Assembly (NCBI RefSeq): GCF_014656055.1
Contig: NZ_BNBR01000002.1
Span: forward strand, 97,700-161,699
Length of the DNA stretch: 64,000 bases
Origin: Streptomyces griseosporeus
GTDB lineage: Bacteria; Actinomycetota; Actinomycetes; Streptomycetales; Streptomycetaceae
Direction: 5' to 3'
Below the pieces are notes generated by a model. That model did no database searches. It was not told the DNA's origin and saw nothing but the letters and a program-made list of their open reading frames with translations. Below, in pieces: positions 41,360 to 49,780 of the stretch; within the stretch, counting starts at the first letter, position 1, and each line of letters begins with the position of its first letter. The position numbers and the translations under genes were made by a program.

Positions 41360-42365
41360 ATGGACGCAACCACCTTCTGGTCTCTCATCGACCGCTGCAG
41401 GCCTTCGGGGAGGGACCGCGGTGCCCGCCGCCTTGCGCAGGCGCTGATCGATCGCCTGTCGGAGGGCCCGGTGGAGGACACTGTCGCCTTCGCCGAACAT
41501 CTCTCCGAGGCGATGGCACGGCTCGTTCGCGCCCCGCTACATCATGATCTCGAAGGTGATGAGTTTCTCTACCGGCGTGCAGCAGTGGTGGCCGCCGGCC
41601 GCGCGGAATACGAGCGGATCCTGGCGGATCCGGCACGGTTCGCCGACTCGAAGGACGATACGGCCCAGTGCTTGCTCCTCGTTCCCGATCGCGCCTACCA
41701 GCAGCTCACCGGCCGTGATTGGCGGTGTGGTCACCGCTACAGCTACGAGCAGTACCACTACGAGGCAGGCCTACCGGCCGGGCCGGACGCGTCCGACGAC
41801 GATCTCATCGCCGCGATCCGCCAGCGGGTCGCCGGTCGGGGGTCTGCCGCCACCGGCGTCCGCGGCCGACATCGCAGAGTTCGAACACCGCGTCGGGCAT
41901 CCCATGCCCGCCCTGCTACGACGCCTGTACCTGGAAGTGGGCAACGGCGGCTTCGGCATCTGGTCATGCCTGTCCCTCACCCCCGTCGACGCCTGGTTCG
42001 GCGACTTCGAGGACCTCGCCGAGGCGTACCGGATCTTCAGCTTGCCTGCGGACGACCCATGGGACGAGTCGGTGCCGAAGGGCGTGGTGCCACTCATGGA
42101 CCGGGGCTGCTGCATGTGGACCATGGTCGACTTCCGCACACCCGAGGGCCGCATCTGGGACTGGGACGCCAACGACTGCTGCACGCTCACCCCGACCACC
42201 CTGACCCTCGCCGACTGGCTCAAGGGATGGCTGGAGGGCTGGATCATCCCCGGCCCCTACTCGGAACTACGCCTACACCCCGCCGGCTGCCCGGACGCCG
42301 GGCCGGGTATGTCACCCGACCAGTACCGAGAGCGCAAGGTGCGCATTTGCGAACCCGGGCCGTGA
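41360..42365 (+). pseudogene. DUF4240 plus SUKH (SMI1/KNR4) protein split by a one-base frameshift
   Basis: From the ATG at 41360 one frame encodes a DUF4240-like domain (MDATTFWSLIDRCR, then FLYRRAAVVAAGRAEYERIL and YQQLTGRDW). Near 41840 the sense continues in another frame: ADIAEFEHRVGHPMPALLRRLYLEVGNGGFG, a SMI1/KNR4 (SUKH) domain running to TGA at 42363-42365. The switch occurs at the GGGGG run 41838-41842; removing one G would join both into one protein of about 334 residues. SUKH proteins are often immunity factors against secreted toxins. It is either a genuine disruption or a sequencing error. Confidence 0.75.
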
Positions 42366-42453
42366 CCCAACCTGGCCGCCGACTCCACCAGCGGGAGTGA
42401 GCCCAAGGAGGTACGCAGACACGCGCACTCGCAGTCCCCCACCCAGGCGGTGG

Positions 42454-42592
42454 CTACCGCCCCTTACGGCTCTTGACGAGCATTGCCAGCACAAACAGTC
42501 CGATCGCGGCAAATCACGGCGCCGAAGAGCACCTGCCCCCATACAGGCCAGGTCGGCCCGCCGCCTGGCGCAGCAAGTCGGTCGAGATTCAT
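42454..42592 (-). pseudogene. Small membrane protein broken by one extra base
   Basis: Starting at the ATG 42592, with a perfect GAGGAG seven bases upstream, the minus strand reads MNLDRLAAPGGG, then PVWGQVLFGAVI. After that the hydrophobic sense continues only in another frame as AAIGLFVLAMLVKSRKGR to TAG. Removing one T from the TTT at 42512-42514 gives an intact 45-residue membrane protein with one span and a basic end, like the small ORF at 3670-3786. As it stands the product would be a 42-residue peptide ending at 42464. Family unknown; a sequencing error is possible. Confidence 0.6.
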
Positions 42593-42814
42593 AGGGGTAC
42601 TCCTCACACGGCCGGGATCGCCAGGTGCATTTGATCTTCGTTGGGCACATGGCATCGTCGGCGTACCCAGTACCCACCGCGGCGGAAGTCTCGCCCCGGT
42701 GCTCGCGAGACGCGGTAGTGACCAGCGGCGGGTTCGGCCTCGCCTCCAACTCCCCCGTCCTGGCCGAGGGTAGGGCTGCCTGAAGCAGCCGGCCGCAGCC
42801 TTCCCCTTCTCCCG

Positions 42815-44110
42815 TCAGCGGGTCGCCGCGGACGTCTCCGGGCGGCCTCTGTCCCCCGCAGGCGTCCCCGTTCCCAGCAGCGCCGACAACTGCGGGGAAT
42901 ACGTGGCGTGCAGGACGAGTGCCGCGCTTCCGACCACCGCCGCGTCCACGCCGAGCCAGGACGCCTCGACGTCGACGACCCGTACGTGACGTGACAGCGG
43001 CCGCTGCGCCAGGGCGGCGGCGACGACGTCCACGTAGCGCGATTCCACGTGCTGGATGCCGTAGCCGCCCAGGACGATCAGGTCCACGTCGAGGAAGTTC
43101 GCGATGTCGACCGCGACCGAGGCGACGTGTTCGGCGCTCTCGTCGATGACCGCGGCGGCGACCGGGTCGCCCGCGGCCGCGGCCAGGCCGATGGCGGGGT
43201 GGTCGACGGCCTCGGGGTGCTGCGCGAAGGTCCGGGCCAGGGCGCTGTCCGGGTGGGATCCAGAGGCGAGCCTGCGGTGCACCTCGGCCACGATGGCCGT
43301 GGGGTTGACGAGGCGTTCCAGACAGCCCCGGTTCCCGCAGTAGCACTCCGGTCCGTCGGGCAGCACCGAGGAGTGGCCGAACTCCCCCGCGTTCAGTGAA
43401 CCGCCCCGGTACACCTGGTGGTTGAGGATGAGGCCGCCGCCCACGCCCGTGCCGAAGTAGAAGTAGGCGAAGTCCGCCACGCCCCGGCCGGCTCCCGACC
43501 AGCGCTCACCGACCGCGGCCGCGGTGGCGTCGTTGTCGAGGGTCACCGGCAGGCCGGTCGCCTCGCTGAGCATGCGCTGCACAGGGACCCGCATCCAGCC
43601 GGTCAGCTGGGGTGCGCCGACGATCGCGCCCTGCTCGAGGTCGATCGGCCCGGGGGTGGCCAGTCCCAGTCCGAGGATCTTGTCGCGGTCGACGCCCGTC
43701 TCCGTCAGGACGTCCGCGACCAGCTCGGCCATGGCCTTGACGACCTGGGGCGGGTCGGCGTCCGGGTGCGTGGGCCGCCTCTTGACGAGCAGCGGACGGC
43801 CGAGCAGGTCCACCACGGTGCAGCTGAGCTGCACCGGGTCGAAGTGCAGGCCCACGGCGCTGCCGGCCTCGGCGTTGATGCGCAGCGTGGTGCGGGGCTT
43901 GCCGCCGCTGGCCACCCTGCTCGCGCCGTCCTCGCGGACGATGCCTTCGTCCAGCAGCCGGCGCACGATGCCCGACACCGTCTGCGGGGTGAGGCCGGTG
44001 TGCTCGGCGATCTCGACCCGGCTGATGCCGTCGGCGAGCTGGATCTGGTCGAGCACGACGGCCCTGTTGTAGCGCCCGACCTTGGGAAGGTTCGTACCTG
44101 CCTGCCGCAC
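42815..44110 (-). CDS. ROK-family transcriptional regulator
   Basis: A 431-residue ROK repressor. Residues about 15-70 form a winged helix-turn-helix (RVEIAEHTGLTPQTVSGIVRRLLDEG), followed by the actin-like sugar-kinase fold with the ROK zinc motif CYCGNRGCLE and the pattern LDNDATAAAVGE. ROK repressors sense sugars or their phosphates. It lies divergent from a sugar ABC transporter with about 230 bp between, so it is the obvious regulator of that operon. The start is a GTG. Confidence 0.93.
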   Translation of the reverse strand: MRQAGTNLPKVGRYNRAVVLDQIQLADGISRVEIAEHTGLTPQTVSGIVRRLLDEGIVREDGASRVASGGKPRTTLRINAEAGSAVGLHFDPVQLSCTVVDLLGRPLLVKRRPTHPDADPPQVVKAMAELVADVLTETGVDRDKILGLGLATPGPIDLEQGAIVGAPQLTGWMRVPVQRMLSEATGLPVTLDNDATAAAVGERWSGAGRGVADFAYFYFGTGVGGGLILNHQVYRGGSLNAGEFGHSSVLPDGPECYCGNRGCLERLVNPTAIVAEVHRRLASGSHPDSALARTFAQHPEAVDHPAIGLAAAAGDPVAAAVIDESAEHVASVAVDIANFLDVDLIVLGGYGIQHVESRYVDVVAAALAQRPLSRHVRVVDVEASWLGVDAAVVGSAALVLHATYSPQLSALLGTGTPAGDRGRPETSAATR

Positions 44111-44158
44111 CTGCGGTCCTCTCTCGTTGCTCCCACCAACCTATCTCGCACGAGCCCA

Positions 44159-44188
44159 TTGACTTAGTAAAACAAATGGATTTAGTGT
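44159..44188 (+). promoter_or_regulatory. Promoter of the sugar ABC operon, with AT-rich operator
   Basis: TTGACT (44159-44164), 18 bases and TAGTGT (44183-44188). The spacer is strikingly AT-rich for this genome and contains TTAGTAAAA and GGATTTAGT, two TTAGT motifs in direct orientation, which resembles the sites used by ROK repressors. Transcription should start near 44195. Confidence 0.6.
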
Positions 44189-44208
44189 CCGGTGCCGCAG
44201 CAGACGAA

Positions 44209-44232
44209 ATCTCGGACACGATCTCGGACACG
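44209..44232 (+). repeat. 12-bp tandem duplication in the operon leader
   Basis: ATCTCGGACACG occurs twice in tandem (44209-44220 and 44221-44232), directly downstream of the predicted promoter. It may be a slippage event or may affect the untranslated leader. Confidence 0.7.
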
Positions 44233-44338
44233 CCGACCAGGGCGGGTCATCGGAGGGCAAGTTGATGTCCATGCAATGCCGCAGGCCCGGAGGTTCGGGG
44301 ACGCCTGTGCGCGTTCCGGGCGGTGGGGAGCACCGCCC

Positions 44339-45949
44339 ATGACACCCAGCCGCACGAACCTGCTGGAGATGCGGTCGATCACCAAGACCTTCCCCGGCGT
44401 CACCGCGCTCGCCGACGTCAACCTCGTGGTGCGGGAAGGCGAGATCCACGCGATCTGCGGGGAGAACGGCGCCGGCAAGTCCACGCTGATGAAGGTGCTC
44501 AGCGGGGTCCACCCGTACGGCAGTTACTCCGGGGAGATCGTCTACCGGGGCGAACCGGTCCGCTTCCACGACATCCGGGCCAGCGAACAGGCCGGGATCG
44601 TCATCATCCACCAGGAGCTGGCCCTGGTGCCCGGAATGTCGATCACCGAGAACATCTTCCTGGGCAACGAGCCCCGCCGCCGCGGCGCCATCGACTGGAA
44701 GACAGCCCAGCACCGGGCCCGGGAGCTGATGGAGCAGGTCGGGCTCCGCGAGGACCCCGACACCCTGATCAAGGACATCGGCGTCGGCAAGCAGCAACTC
44801 GTCGAGATCGCCAAGGCGTTCGCCAAGGACGTCAAGCTCCTCATCCTCGACGAGCCCACGGCGGCCCTCAACGAGGACGACTCCCGGCACCTGCTCGACC
44901 TGCTGCGCGGCTTCCGGGAGCGGGGCATCACCTCGATCATGATCTCGCACAAGCTGAACGAGATCGAGGCCGTCGCCGACACCATCACGATCCTGCGGGA
45001 CGGCCGCACCATCGAGAGCCTCGACGTGCGCGAGGACGGTGTCGACGAGGACCGCATCGTGCGCGGCATGGTCGGCCGCGAGCTCGCCAGCCGCTTCCCC
45101 GAGCGCACGCCCGACATCGGCGAGGTCTTCTTCGAGGTGCGCGACTGGACGGTGCGGCACCCCGCCTCCGAGGAACGCATGGTGTGCAAGGGCTCGTCGT
45201 TCCACGTCCGGCGCGGGGAGATCGTCGGCTTCGCCGGGCTCATGGGCGCCGGCCGCACCGAGCTGGCCATGAGCCTGTTCGGCCGCTCCTACGGCACCTG
45301 GCTGTCGGGGCGCGTCTTCAAGGACGGCGAGGAGATCCGCCTGAAGACCGTCGCGGACGCCATCGGCCACGGTCTGGCCTACGTGAGCGAGGACCGCAAG
45401 TCCATCGGCCTCAATCTGCTGGACGACATCAAGACGTCGATGGTGTCCGCGAAGCTGTCGAAGATCACCCGGCGCCGCGTGATCGACCCGGTCCGCGAGC
45501 ACCGGGTCGCGGAGGAGTACCGCCAGAGCCTGCGCATCAAGACGCCCAGTGTCGACGAGGGTGTCGTCAAGCTCTCCGGCGGCAACCAGCAGAAGGTCGT
45601 CCTGGCGAAGTGGATGTTCACCGACCCGGACCTGCTGATCCTCGACGAGCCGACCCGGGGCATCGATGTCGGGGCCAAGTTCGAGATCTACCGGATCATC
45701 CAGCAACTCGTCGCCCAGGGCAGGGGGGTGATCGTCATCTCCTCCGAACTGCCCGAGCTGATCGGTCTGTGCGACCGCATCTACACGGTGTTCGAGGGCG
45801 CCATCACCGGCGAGGTGGCACGCGCCGACGCCGATCCCGAAGTCCTCATGAAGCAGATGACCGCCACGAAGAAGACCGCTACGACGACGATCGCGCCGAC
45901 GAAGACCGCTACGACGGACACCGCTACGAAGAAGAGCCGAACGCCATGA
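44339..45949 (+). CDS. mmsA: Sugar ABC transporter ATP-binding protein (MmsA type)
   Basis: A 536-residue double ATPase of the monosaccharide ABC family. The first half has a good Walker A (GENGAGKST), a Q-loop and the Walker [12 protein letters not shown]; its LSGG-like element is divergent ([15 protein letters not shown]). The second half has a degenerate Walker A (GLMGAGRTE), LSGGNQQK and [12 protein letters not shown]. The ATG at 44339 has GGGGAG eight bases upstream. The C-terminus ends in low-complexity KTAT repeats derived from short tandem DNA repeats, which probably do not fold. Its stop overlaps the permease start by four bases. Transport of arabinose, xylose or galactose is typical of this subfamily. 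Confidence 0.92.
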   Translation: MTPSRTNLLEMRSITKTFPGVTALADVNLVVREGEIHAICGENGAGKSTLMKVLSGVHPYGSYSGEIVYRGEPVRFHDIRASEQAGIVIIHQELALVPGMSITENIFLGNEPRRRGAIDWKTAQHRARELMEQVGLREDPDTLIKDIGVGKQQLVEIAKAFAKDVKLLILDEPTAALNEDDSRHLLDLLRGFRERGITSIMISHKLNEIEAVADTITILRDGRTIESLDVREDGVDEDRIVRGMVGRELASRFPERTPDIGEVFFEVRDWTVRHPASEERMVCKGSSFHVRRGEIVGFAGLMGAGRTELAMSLFGRSYGTWLSGRVFKDGEEIRLKTVADAIGHGLAYVSEDRKSIGLNLLDDIKTSMVSAKLSKITRRRVIDPVREHRVAEEYRQSLRIKTPSVDEGVVKLSGGNQQKVVLAKWMFTDPDLLILDEPTRGIDVGAKFEIYRIIQQLVAQGRGVIVISSELPELIGLCDRIYTVFEGAITGEVARADADPEVLMKQMTATKKTATTTIAPTKTATTDTATKKSRTP

Positions 45950-47244
45950 GCCGCATCACCGACCTGCAGAAGAACCTCTTCGGAGGCACGACCTCCAACG
46001 CCCGCCAGTTCGGCATGATCTTCACCCTGGTGGCCATCGTCCTGCTGTTCCAGATCTGGACCGGCGGGCTGACCCTGACCTCCGGCAACCTCATCGCCGT
46101 GGTCAGCCAGTACTCCTACATCCTGATCCTCGCCATCGGCATGCTGATGGTGATCGTCGCCGGGCACATCGACCTGTCGGTCGGCTCGGTCGCGGCCTTC
46201 ACCGGCATCGTCGTAGCCAAGGCCATGCAGGAGCACGACCTGCCGTGGCCCCTCGGCATCCTGCTCGGCCTGCTCGTCGGCGCCGCCATCGGTGCCTGGC
46301 AGGGCTTCTGGGTCGCCTACGTCGGCGTACCGGCGTTCATCGTCACCCTCGCGGGGATGCTGCTGTTCCGTGGCGGCAACCAGTACATCGGCAACGCCGA
46401 CACCGTCCCGGTGCCCGAGGGCTTCCGCAAGATCGGCGCGGGCTTCCTCCCCGAGGTGGGTCCCGACACCGGCTACAACAACCTCACGCTGCTGCTCGGT
46501 GTCGCCGCCTGCGCGGGTGTGGTGTGGCGCGAGTGGAAGGCGCGCCGGACCCGGCTCGAGATGAAGGCCGACACGGCTCCCCTGTGGATCACGGGCGTCC
46601 GCCTGGCCGTCATGCTCGGCGTCATCGTCTTCGCCACGCTGCGGTTCGCCGGCGGCCGCATCGGCACCAGCCTGCCGATCTCCGGCATCATCCTGATCGT
46701 CCTCGTCCTGGTCTACTCGCACTACACCCGCAACACCATCGGGGGCCGGCACATCTACGCGGTCGGCGGCAACGCGCGGGCGGCCGAACTGTCGGGTGTG
46801 AAGCTGAAGCGGGTCAACTTCTTCGTCATGATGAACATGTCCGTGCTGGCCGCGCTCGCCGGCATGATCTTCGTGGCGCGGTCCTCCGCCTCGGGCCCCC
46901 AGGACGGCCTCAGCTGGGAACTGGACGCCATCGCCGCCGTGTTCATCGGTGGTGCGGCGGTCTCCGGCGGCCTGGGCACCGTCAGCGGCTCCATCGTCGG
47001 CGGTCTGGTGATGGCCCTGCTCAACAACGGCCTTCAACTGGAGGGCGTCGGCACGGACATGGTGCAGATCATCAAGGGACTCGTCCTGCTGCTCGCCGTC
47101 GCCCTCGACGTCTACAACAAGAGCCAGGGGCGCTTCTCCATCACGGGAACGCTCATGCGGCCCTTCCGGCGGGACGAACCCTCCGGGACCGCGACCGTGC
47201 CGGATCCGGCCCCGGACGCCGGCACCGCCAAGGTGGCGGGCTGA
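45946..47244 (+). CDS. mmsB: Sugar ABC transporter permease (MmsB type)
   Basis: A 432-residue permease with about ten hydrophobic spans and the family signatures [15 protein letters not shown] near residue 70 and the conserved loop [19 protein letters not shown]. It is encoded 4 bases overlapping with the ATPase gene and belongs to the MmsAB-ChvE sugar uptake system, spanning the cytoplasmic membrane. The long upstream frame is a shadow of the ATPase gene; the ATG at 45946 follows directly from the previous stop. Confidence 0.92.
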   Translation: MSRITDLQKNLFGGTTSNARQFGMIFTLVAIVLLFQIWTGGLTLTSGNLIAVVSQYSYILILAIGMLMVIVAGHIDLSVGSVAAFTGIVVAKAMQEHDLPWPLGILLGLLVGAAIGAWQGFWVAYVGVPAFIVTLAGMLLFRGGNQYIGNADTVPVPEGFRKIGAGFLPEVGPDTGYNNLTLLLGVAACAGVVWREWKARRTRLEMKADTAPLWITGVRLAVMLGVIVFATLRFAGGRIGTSLPISGIILIVLVLVYSHYTRNTIGGRHIYAVGGNARAAELSGVKLKRVNFFVMMNMSVLAALAGMIFVARSSASGPQDGLSWELDAIAAVFIGGAAVSGGLGTVSGSIVGGLVMALLNNGLQLEGVGTDMVQIIKGLVLLLAVALDVYNKSQGRFSITGTLMRPFRRDEPSGTATVPDPAPDAGTAKVAG

Positions 47245-47406
47245 GCGACGATCCCCACTCCAAGCGGTGTCGGCGCGCCCCACGATGCGCGTCCTGCGCC
47301 CGCTTGCCTCCGACGGCCGGTCACCCGGCCCCCTGACAGCCGGGTGACCGGCTCATCCCCCCGCGACAAGGTTTCCCCCAGCACGCACGAAGGGTTCTCC
47401 ACCACC

Positions 47407-48513
47407 ATGCGCACATCCCTCATCAGAACCGTCGCCGCCGTCGGCGCCGCCGCTCTGCTCACCCTCGCCACGGCCTGCTCCAACGAACGCGAGGGCGCCG
47501 CCGGCAGTGACAGCGACGGCAAGGGCTTCGCCAAGGACTCCCTGATCGGCGTCGCGCTGCCCTCCAAGACCTCGGAGAACTGGGTGCTCGCGGGCGACCT
47601 GTTCAGCAACGGGCTCAAGGACGCGGGGTTCAAGGCCGACGTCCAGTACGCGGGTGCCTCGACCACGGTCGCCGACCAGCAGGCGCAGATCTCCTCCATG
47701 GTCACCAAGGGCGCCAAGGTCATCGTCATCGGCGCCACCGACGCCTCCCAGCTCGCCACCCAGGTCAAGCAGGCCAAGGAGGAGGGCGCCGTCGTCATCG
47801 CCTACGACCGGCTCATCACCAACACCCCGGACGTCGACTACTACATCGCCTTCGACAACTTCAAGGTCGGTCAGCTCCAGGGTCAGGCACTCGTCGACGG
47901 CATGAAGGCGAAGAAGCCGAAGGGACCCTGGACGATCGAGCTGTTCTCCGGCTCGCCGGACGACAACAACTCCAAGGTGTTCTTCGACGGCGCGATGCAG
48001 GTGCTCAAGCCCCTCATCGACAAGGGCGACATCGTTGTCGGATCGGGCCAGACCGACATCAAGCAGACGGCGATCCAGGGCTGGAAGGCCGAGAACGCGC
48101 AGCAGCGCATGGACTCCCTGCTGACCTCCGCCTACGGCGGCAAGAAGACCCTGGACGGCGTCCTGTCCCCCAACGACACGCTCGCCCGCGCCATCCTCAC
48201 CTCGGTGAAGGGCGCCGGCAAGCCCGTCCCGGTCGTCACCGGCCAGGACTCCGAGGTCGAGTCGGTCAAGTCGATCATGGCTGGTGAGCAGTACTCGACC
48301 ATCAACAAGGACACCCGCAAGCTCGTCGCCGAGACCGTCAACATGATCAAGGCCCTGCAGAAGGGCGAGAAGCCGGCCATCAACGACACCAAGTCGTACA
48401 ACAACGGCGTCAAGGTCGTCCCGGCCTTCCTCCTGCCGCCCGTGATCGTCACCAAGCAGAACGCCGCCGAGGCGTACGCCAACGACCCCAAGCTGGCGCC
48501 GCTCACCAAGTGA
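47407..48513 (+). CDS. chvE: Sugar-binding lipoprotein of the ABC system (ChvE type)
   Basis: A 368-residue lipoprotein. The signal peptide ends in the lipobox LATAC (C24), and the mature part has the periplasmic-binding-protein fold of the ChvE family: YDRLITNTPDVDYYIAFDN and GPWTIELFSGSPDDNNSKVFFDGAMQV are typical of sugar-binding sites. It delivers the sugar to the permease encoded upstream, 162 bases away. The ATG has a distant GAAGGG. A strong terminator follows. Confidence 0.93.
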   Translation: MRTSLIRTVAAVGAAALLTLATACSNEREGAAGSDSDGKGFAKDSLIGVALPSKTSENWVLAGDLFSNGLKDAGFKADVQYAGASTTVADQQAQISSMVTKGAKVIVIGATDASQLATQVKQAKEEGAVVIAYDRLITNTPDVDYYIAFDNFKVGQLQGQALVDGMKAKKPKGPWTIELFSGSPDDNNSKVFFDGAMQVLKPLIDKGDIVVGSGQTDIKQTAIQGWKAENAQQRMDSLLTSAYGGKKTLDGVLSPNDTLARAILTSVKGAGKPVPVVTGQDSEVESVKSIMAGEQYSTINKDTRKLVAETVNMIKALQKGEKPAINDTKSYNNGVKVVPAFLLPPVIVTKQNAAEAYANDPKLAPLTK

Positions 48514-48526
48514 CGTCTCCGCTGCC

Positions 48527-48568
48527 GCCTTCGCCCGCCCCGTTGTGCTCCTCGGGGCGGGCGAAGGC
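48527..48568 (+). terminator. Hairpin terminator at the end of the sugar ABC operon
   Basis: GCCTTCGCCCGCCCCG (48527-48542) pairs perfectly with its complement at 48553-48568, a 16-bp stem with a ten-base loop. It begins 14 bases after the stop of the binding-protein gene and separates it from the convergent GH43-like gene. Confidence 0.85.
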
Positions 48569-48630
48569 GTTGGTGCACTCGGGGCTCGCGGGCGCAAGGG
48601 AGCCGTTCCGCCGGCCGACCGCCTGCGGCC

Positions 48631-49701
48631 CTACTCGAAGAACTTGAGGCTCCAGCCGGTGTCGGTGGTGGCGCCCGGAACGTTGGCGCGACGGTAGGTG
48701 GTGTTGCCCCACCAGGTGAAGGTGCCGGTGTACCAGTACCGGTTCTCCCACGCGTACGGCGTTCCCTTCGGGACCGCGTGGAACATCAGCGGAAACCTCG
48801 GGCCGGCGGGCGGGCTGGTGGCGATGTCACCGTCGAGGAGCACGAAGCTGTGGTGGCCTGGGCCGTCGACGTACAGGGTCGGATCCCAGCCGGCCATCAT
48901 CGTCGCGCGGTTCGAGCCGAACAGGCAGCCGTTGGACTTGTACCAGTCCCACACGTAGGTCGGGTCGCCCCCGGCCCGCAGCCGCAGGTCGGCCAGGCAG
49001 TACTGGTCGCTCCAGCTGCCGTTGGCGGAGTAGACGATGTGCAACTGTCCGTTCGGGTCCCTGATGGGCTCGGGACCCTCGTTGATGAACGGATTGCCGA
49101 CCACCCGCTCCCACGCTTCACGCGGCTGCGAGATGACGTACCGCGCACCGGTCGGAGTGGTCGGGCTGCTCATCCGGGCGATGTACAGGTTCTGTTCGAC
49201 GTTGGTGTCCCCGGCCCAGCCGGACCAGACGAACCAGCACTGCCCGTTGAACGCGAAGAGGCTGCCGTCGATGGCCCACTTGTCGTCCGGCAGGGCCAGC
49301 CTGGTCGCGCCACTGTATCCGCCGTCCGGGCTGCTGGAACTGATGACGTACATCCGGTGTGCCGACCCGCGGCCTGCGGTGAAGTGGATGTAGTAGCGGC
49401 CGCTGTCGCGCACGATCTCCGGCGCCCAGACCTCACCGAGGTTGCCCGTGTCCGACCAGACCCGGCGGGCGGACGCCGACGCGAGGGCGTCGGGCGACGA
49501 GGCCTGCCGTACGGCGATGCCGTCACCCACGGACTGCACCGAGATGTAGGTGCCGCCGACCCGGATGACGCTCGGATCCGCCGCCCGCAGACCGGTCTGG
49601 CCCGCTCGGGCCGGCCCGGCTGACGCCAGGGACAGCACAGTGGCGAGCACGCCGGCCAGCAGGAAGGCGGCAGCGCCGGACAGCCACCGAGAAAGTTTCA
49701 T
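48631..49701 (-). CDS. Secreted GH43-like arabinanase/xylosidase family protein
   Basis: A 356-residue exported enzyme. After a signal peptide (core AAAFLLAGVLATVL, cleavage near ARA) the protein shows the three catalytic acids of family 43: D in AADPSVIRVGG, D in WAIDGSLF, and E in NEGPEPI. The five-bladed propeller repeats contain GEVWAPEI and YYIHFTAG. GH43 enzymes remove arabinose or xylose from plant polysaccharides, which fits the adjacent sugar ABC operon. Start ATG at 49701 has GGAGCGGG three bases upstream. It is convergent with that operon. Confidence 0.85.
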   Translation of the reverse strand: MKLSRWLSGAAAFLLAGVLATVLSLASAGPARAGQTGLRAADPSVIRVGGTYISVQSVGDGIAVRQASSPDALASASARRVWSDTGNLGEVWAPEIVRDSGRYYIHFTAGRGSAHRMYVISSSSPDGGYSGATRLALPDDKWAIDGSLFAFNGQCWFVWSGWAGDTNVEQNLYIARMSSPTTPTGARYVISQPREAWERVVGNPFINEGPEPIRDPNGQLHIVYSANGSWSDQYCLADLRLRAGGDPTYVWDWYKSNGCLFGSNRATMMAGWDPTLYVDGPGHHSFVLLDGDIATSPPAGPRFPLMFHAVPKGTPYAWENRYWYTGTFTWWGNTTYRRANVPGATTDTGWSLKFFE

Positions 49702-49780
49702 GGTCCCGCTCCAGGGCCGGTCGGAGGGTGAAGGCCCCCCACGTGTCGTTCGACGGAACGTCGACACCGATCCACTCCCT

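Noticed and set aside
42464..42592. A 42-residue soluble peptide as the real product of this small gene
   Set aside because: The end after residue 27 is a cysteine- and arginine-rich out-of-frame tail, whereas the other frame continues a hydrophobic span. A frameshift explains it better.
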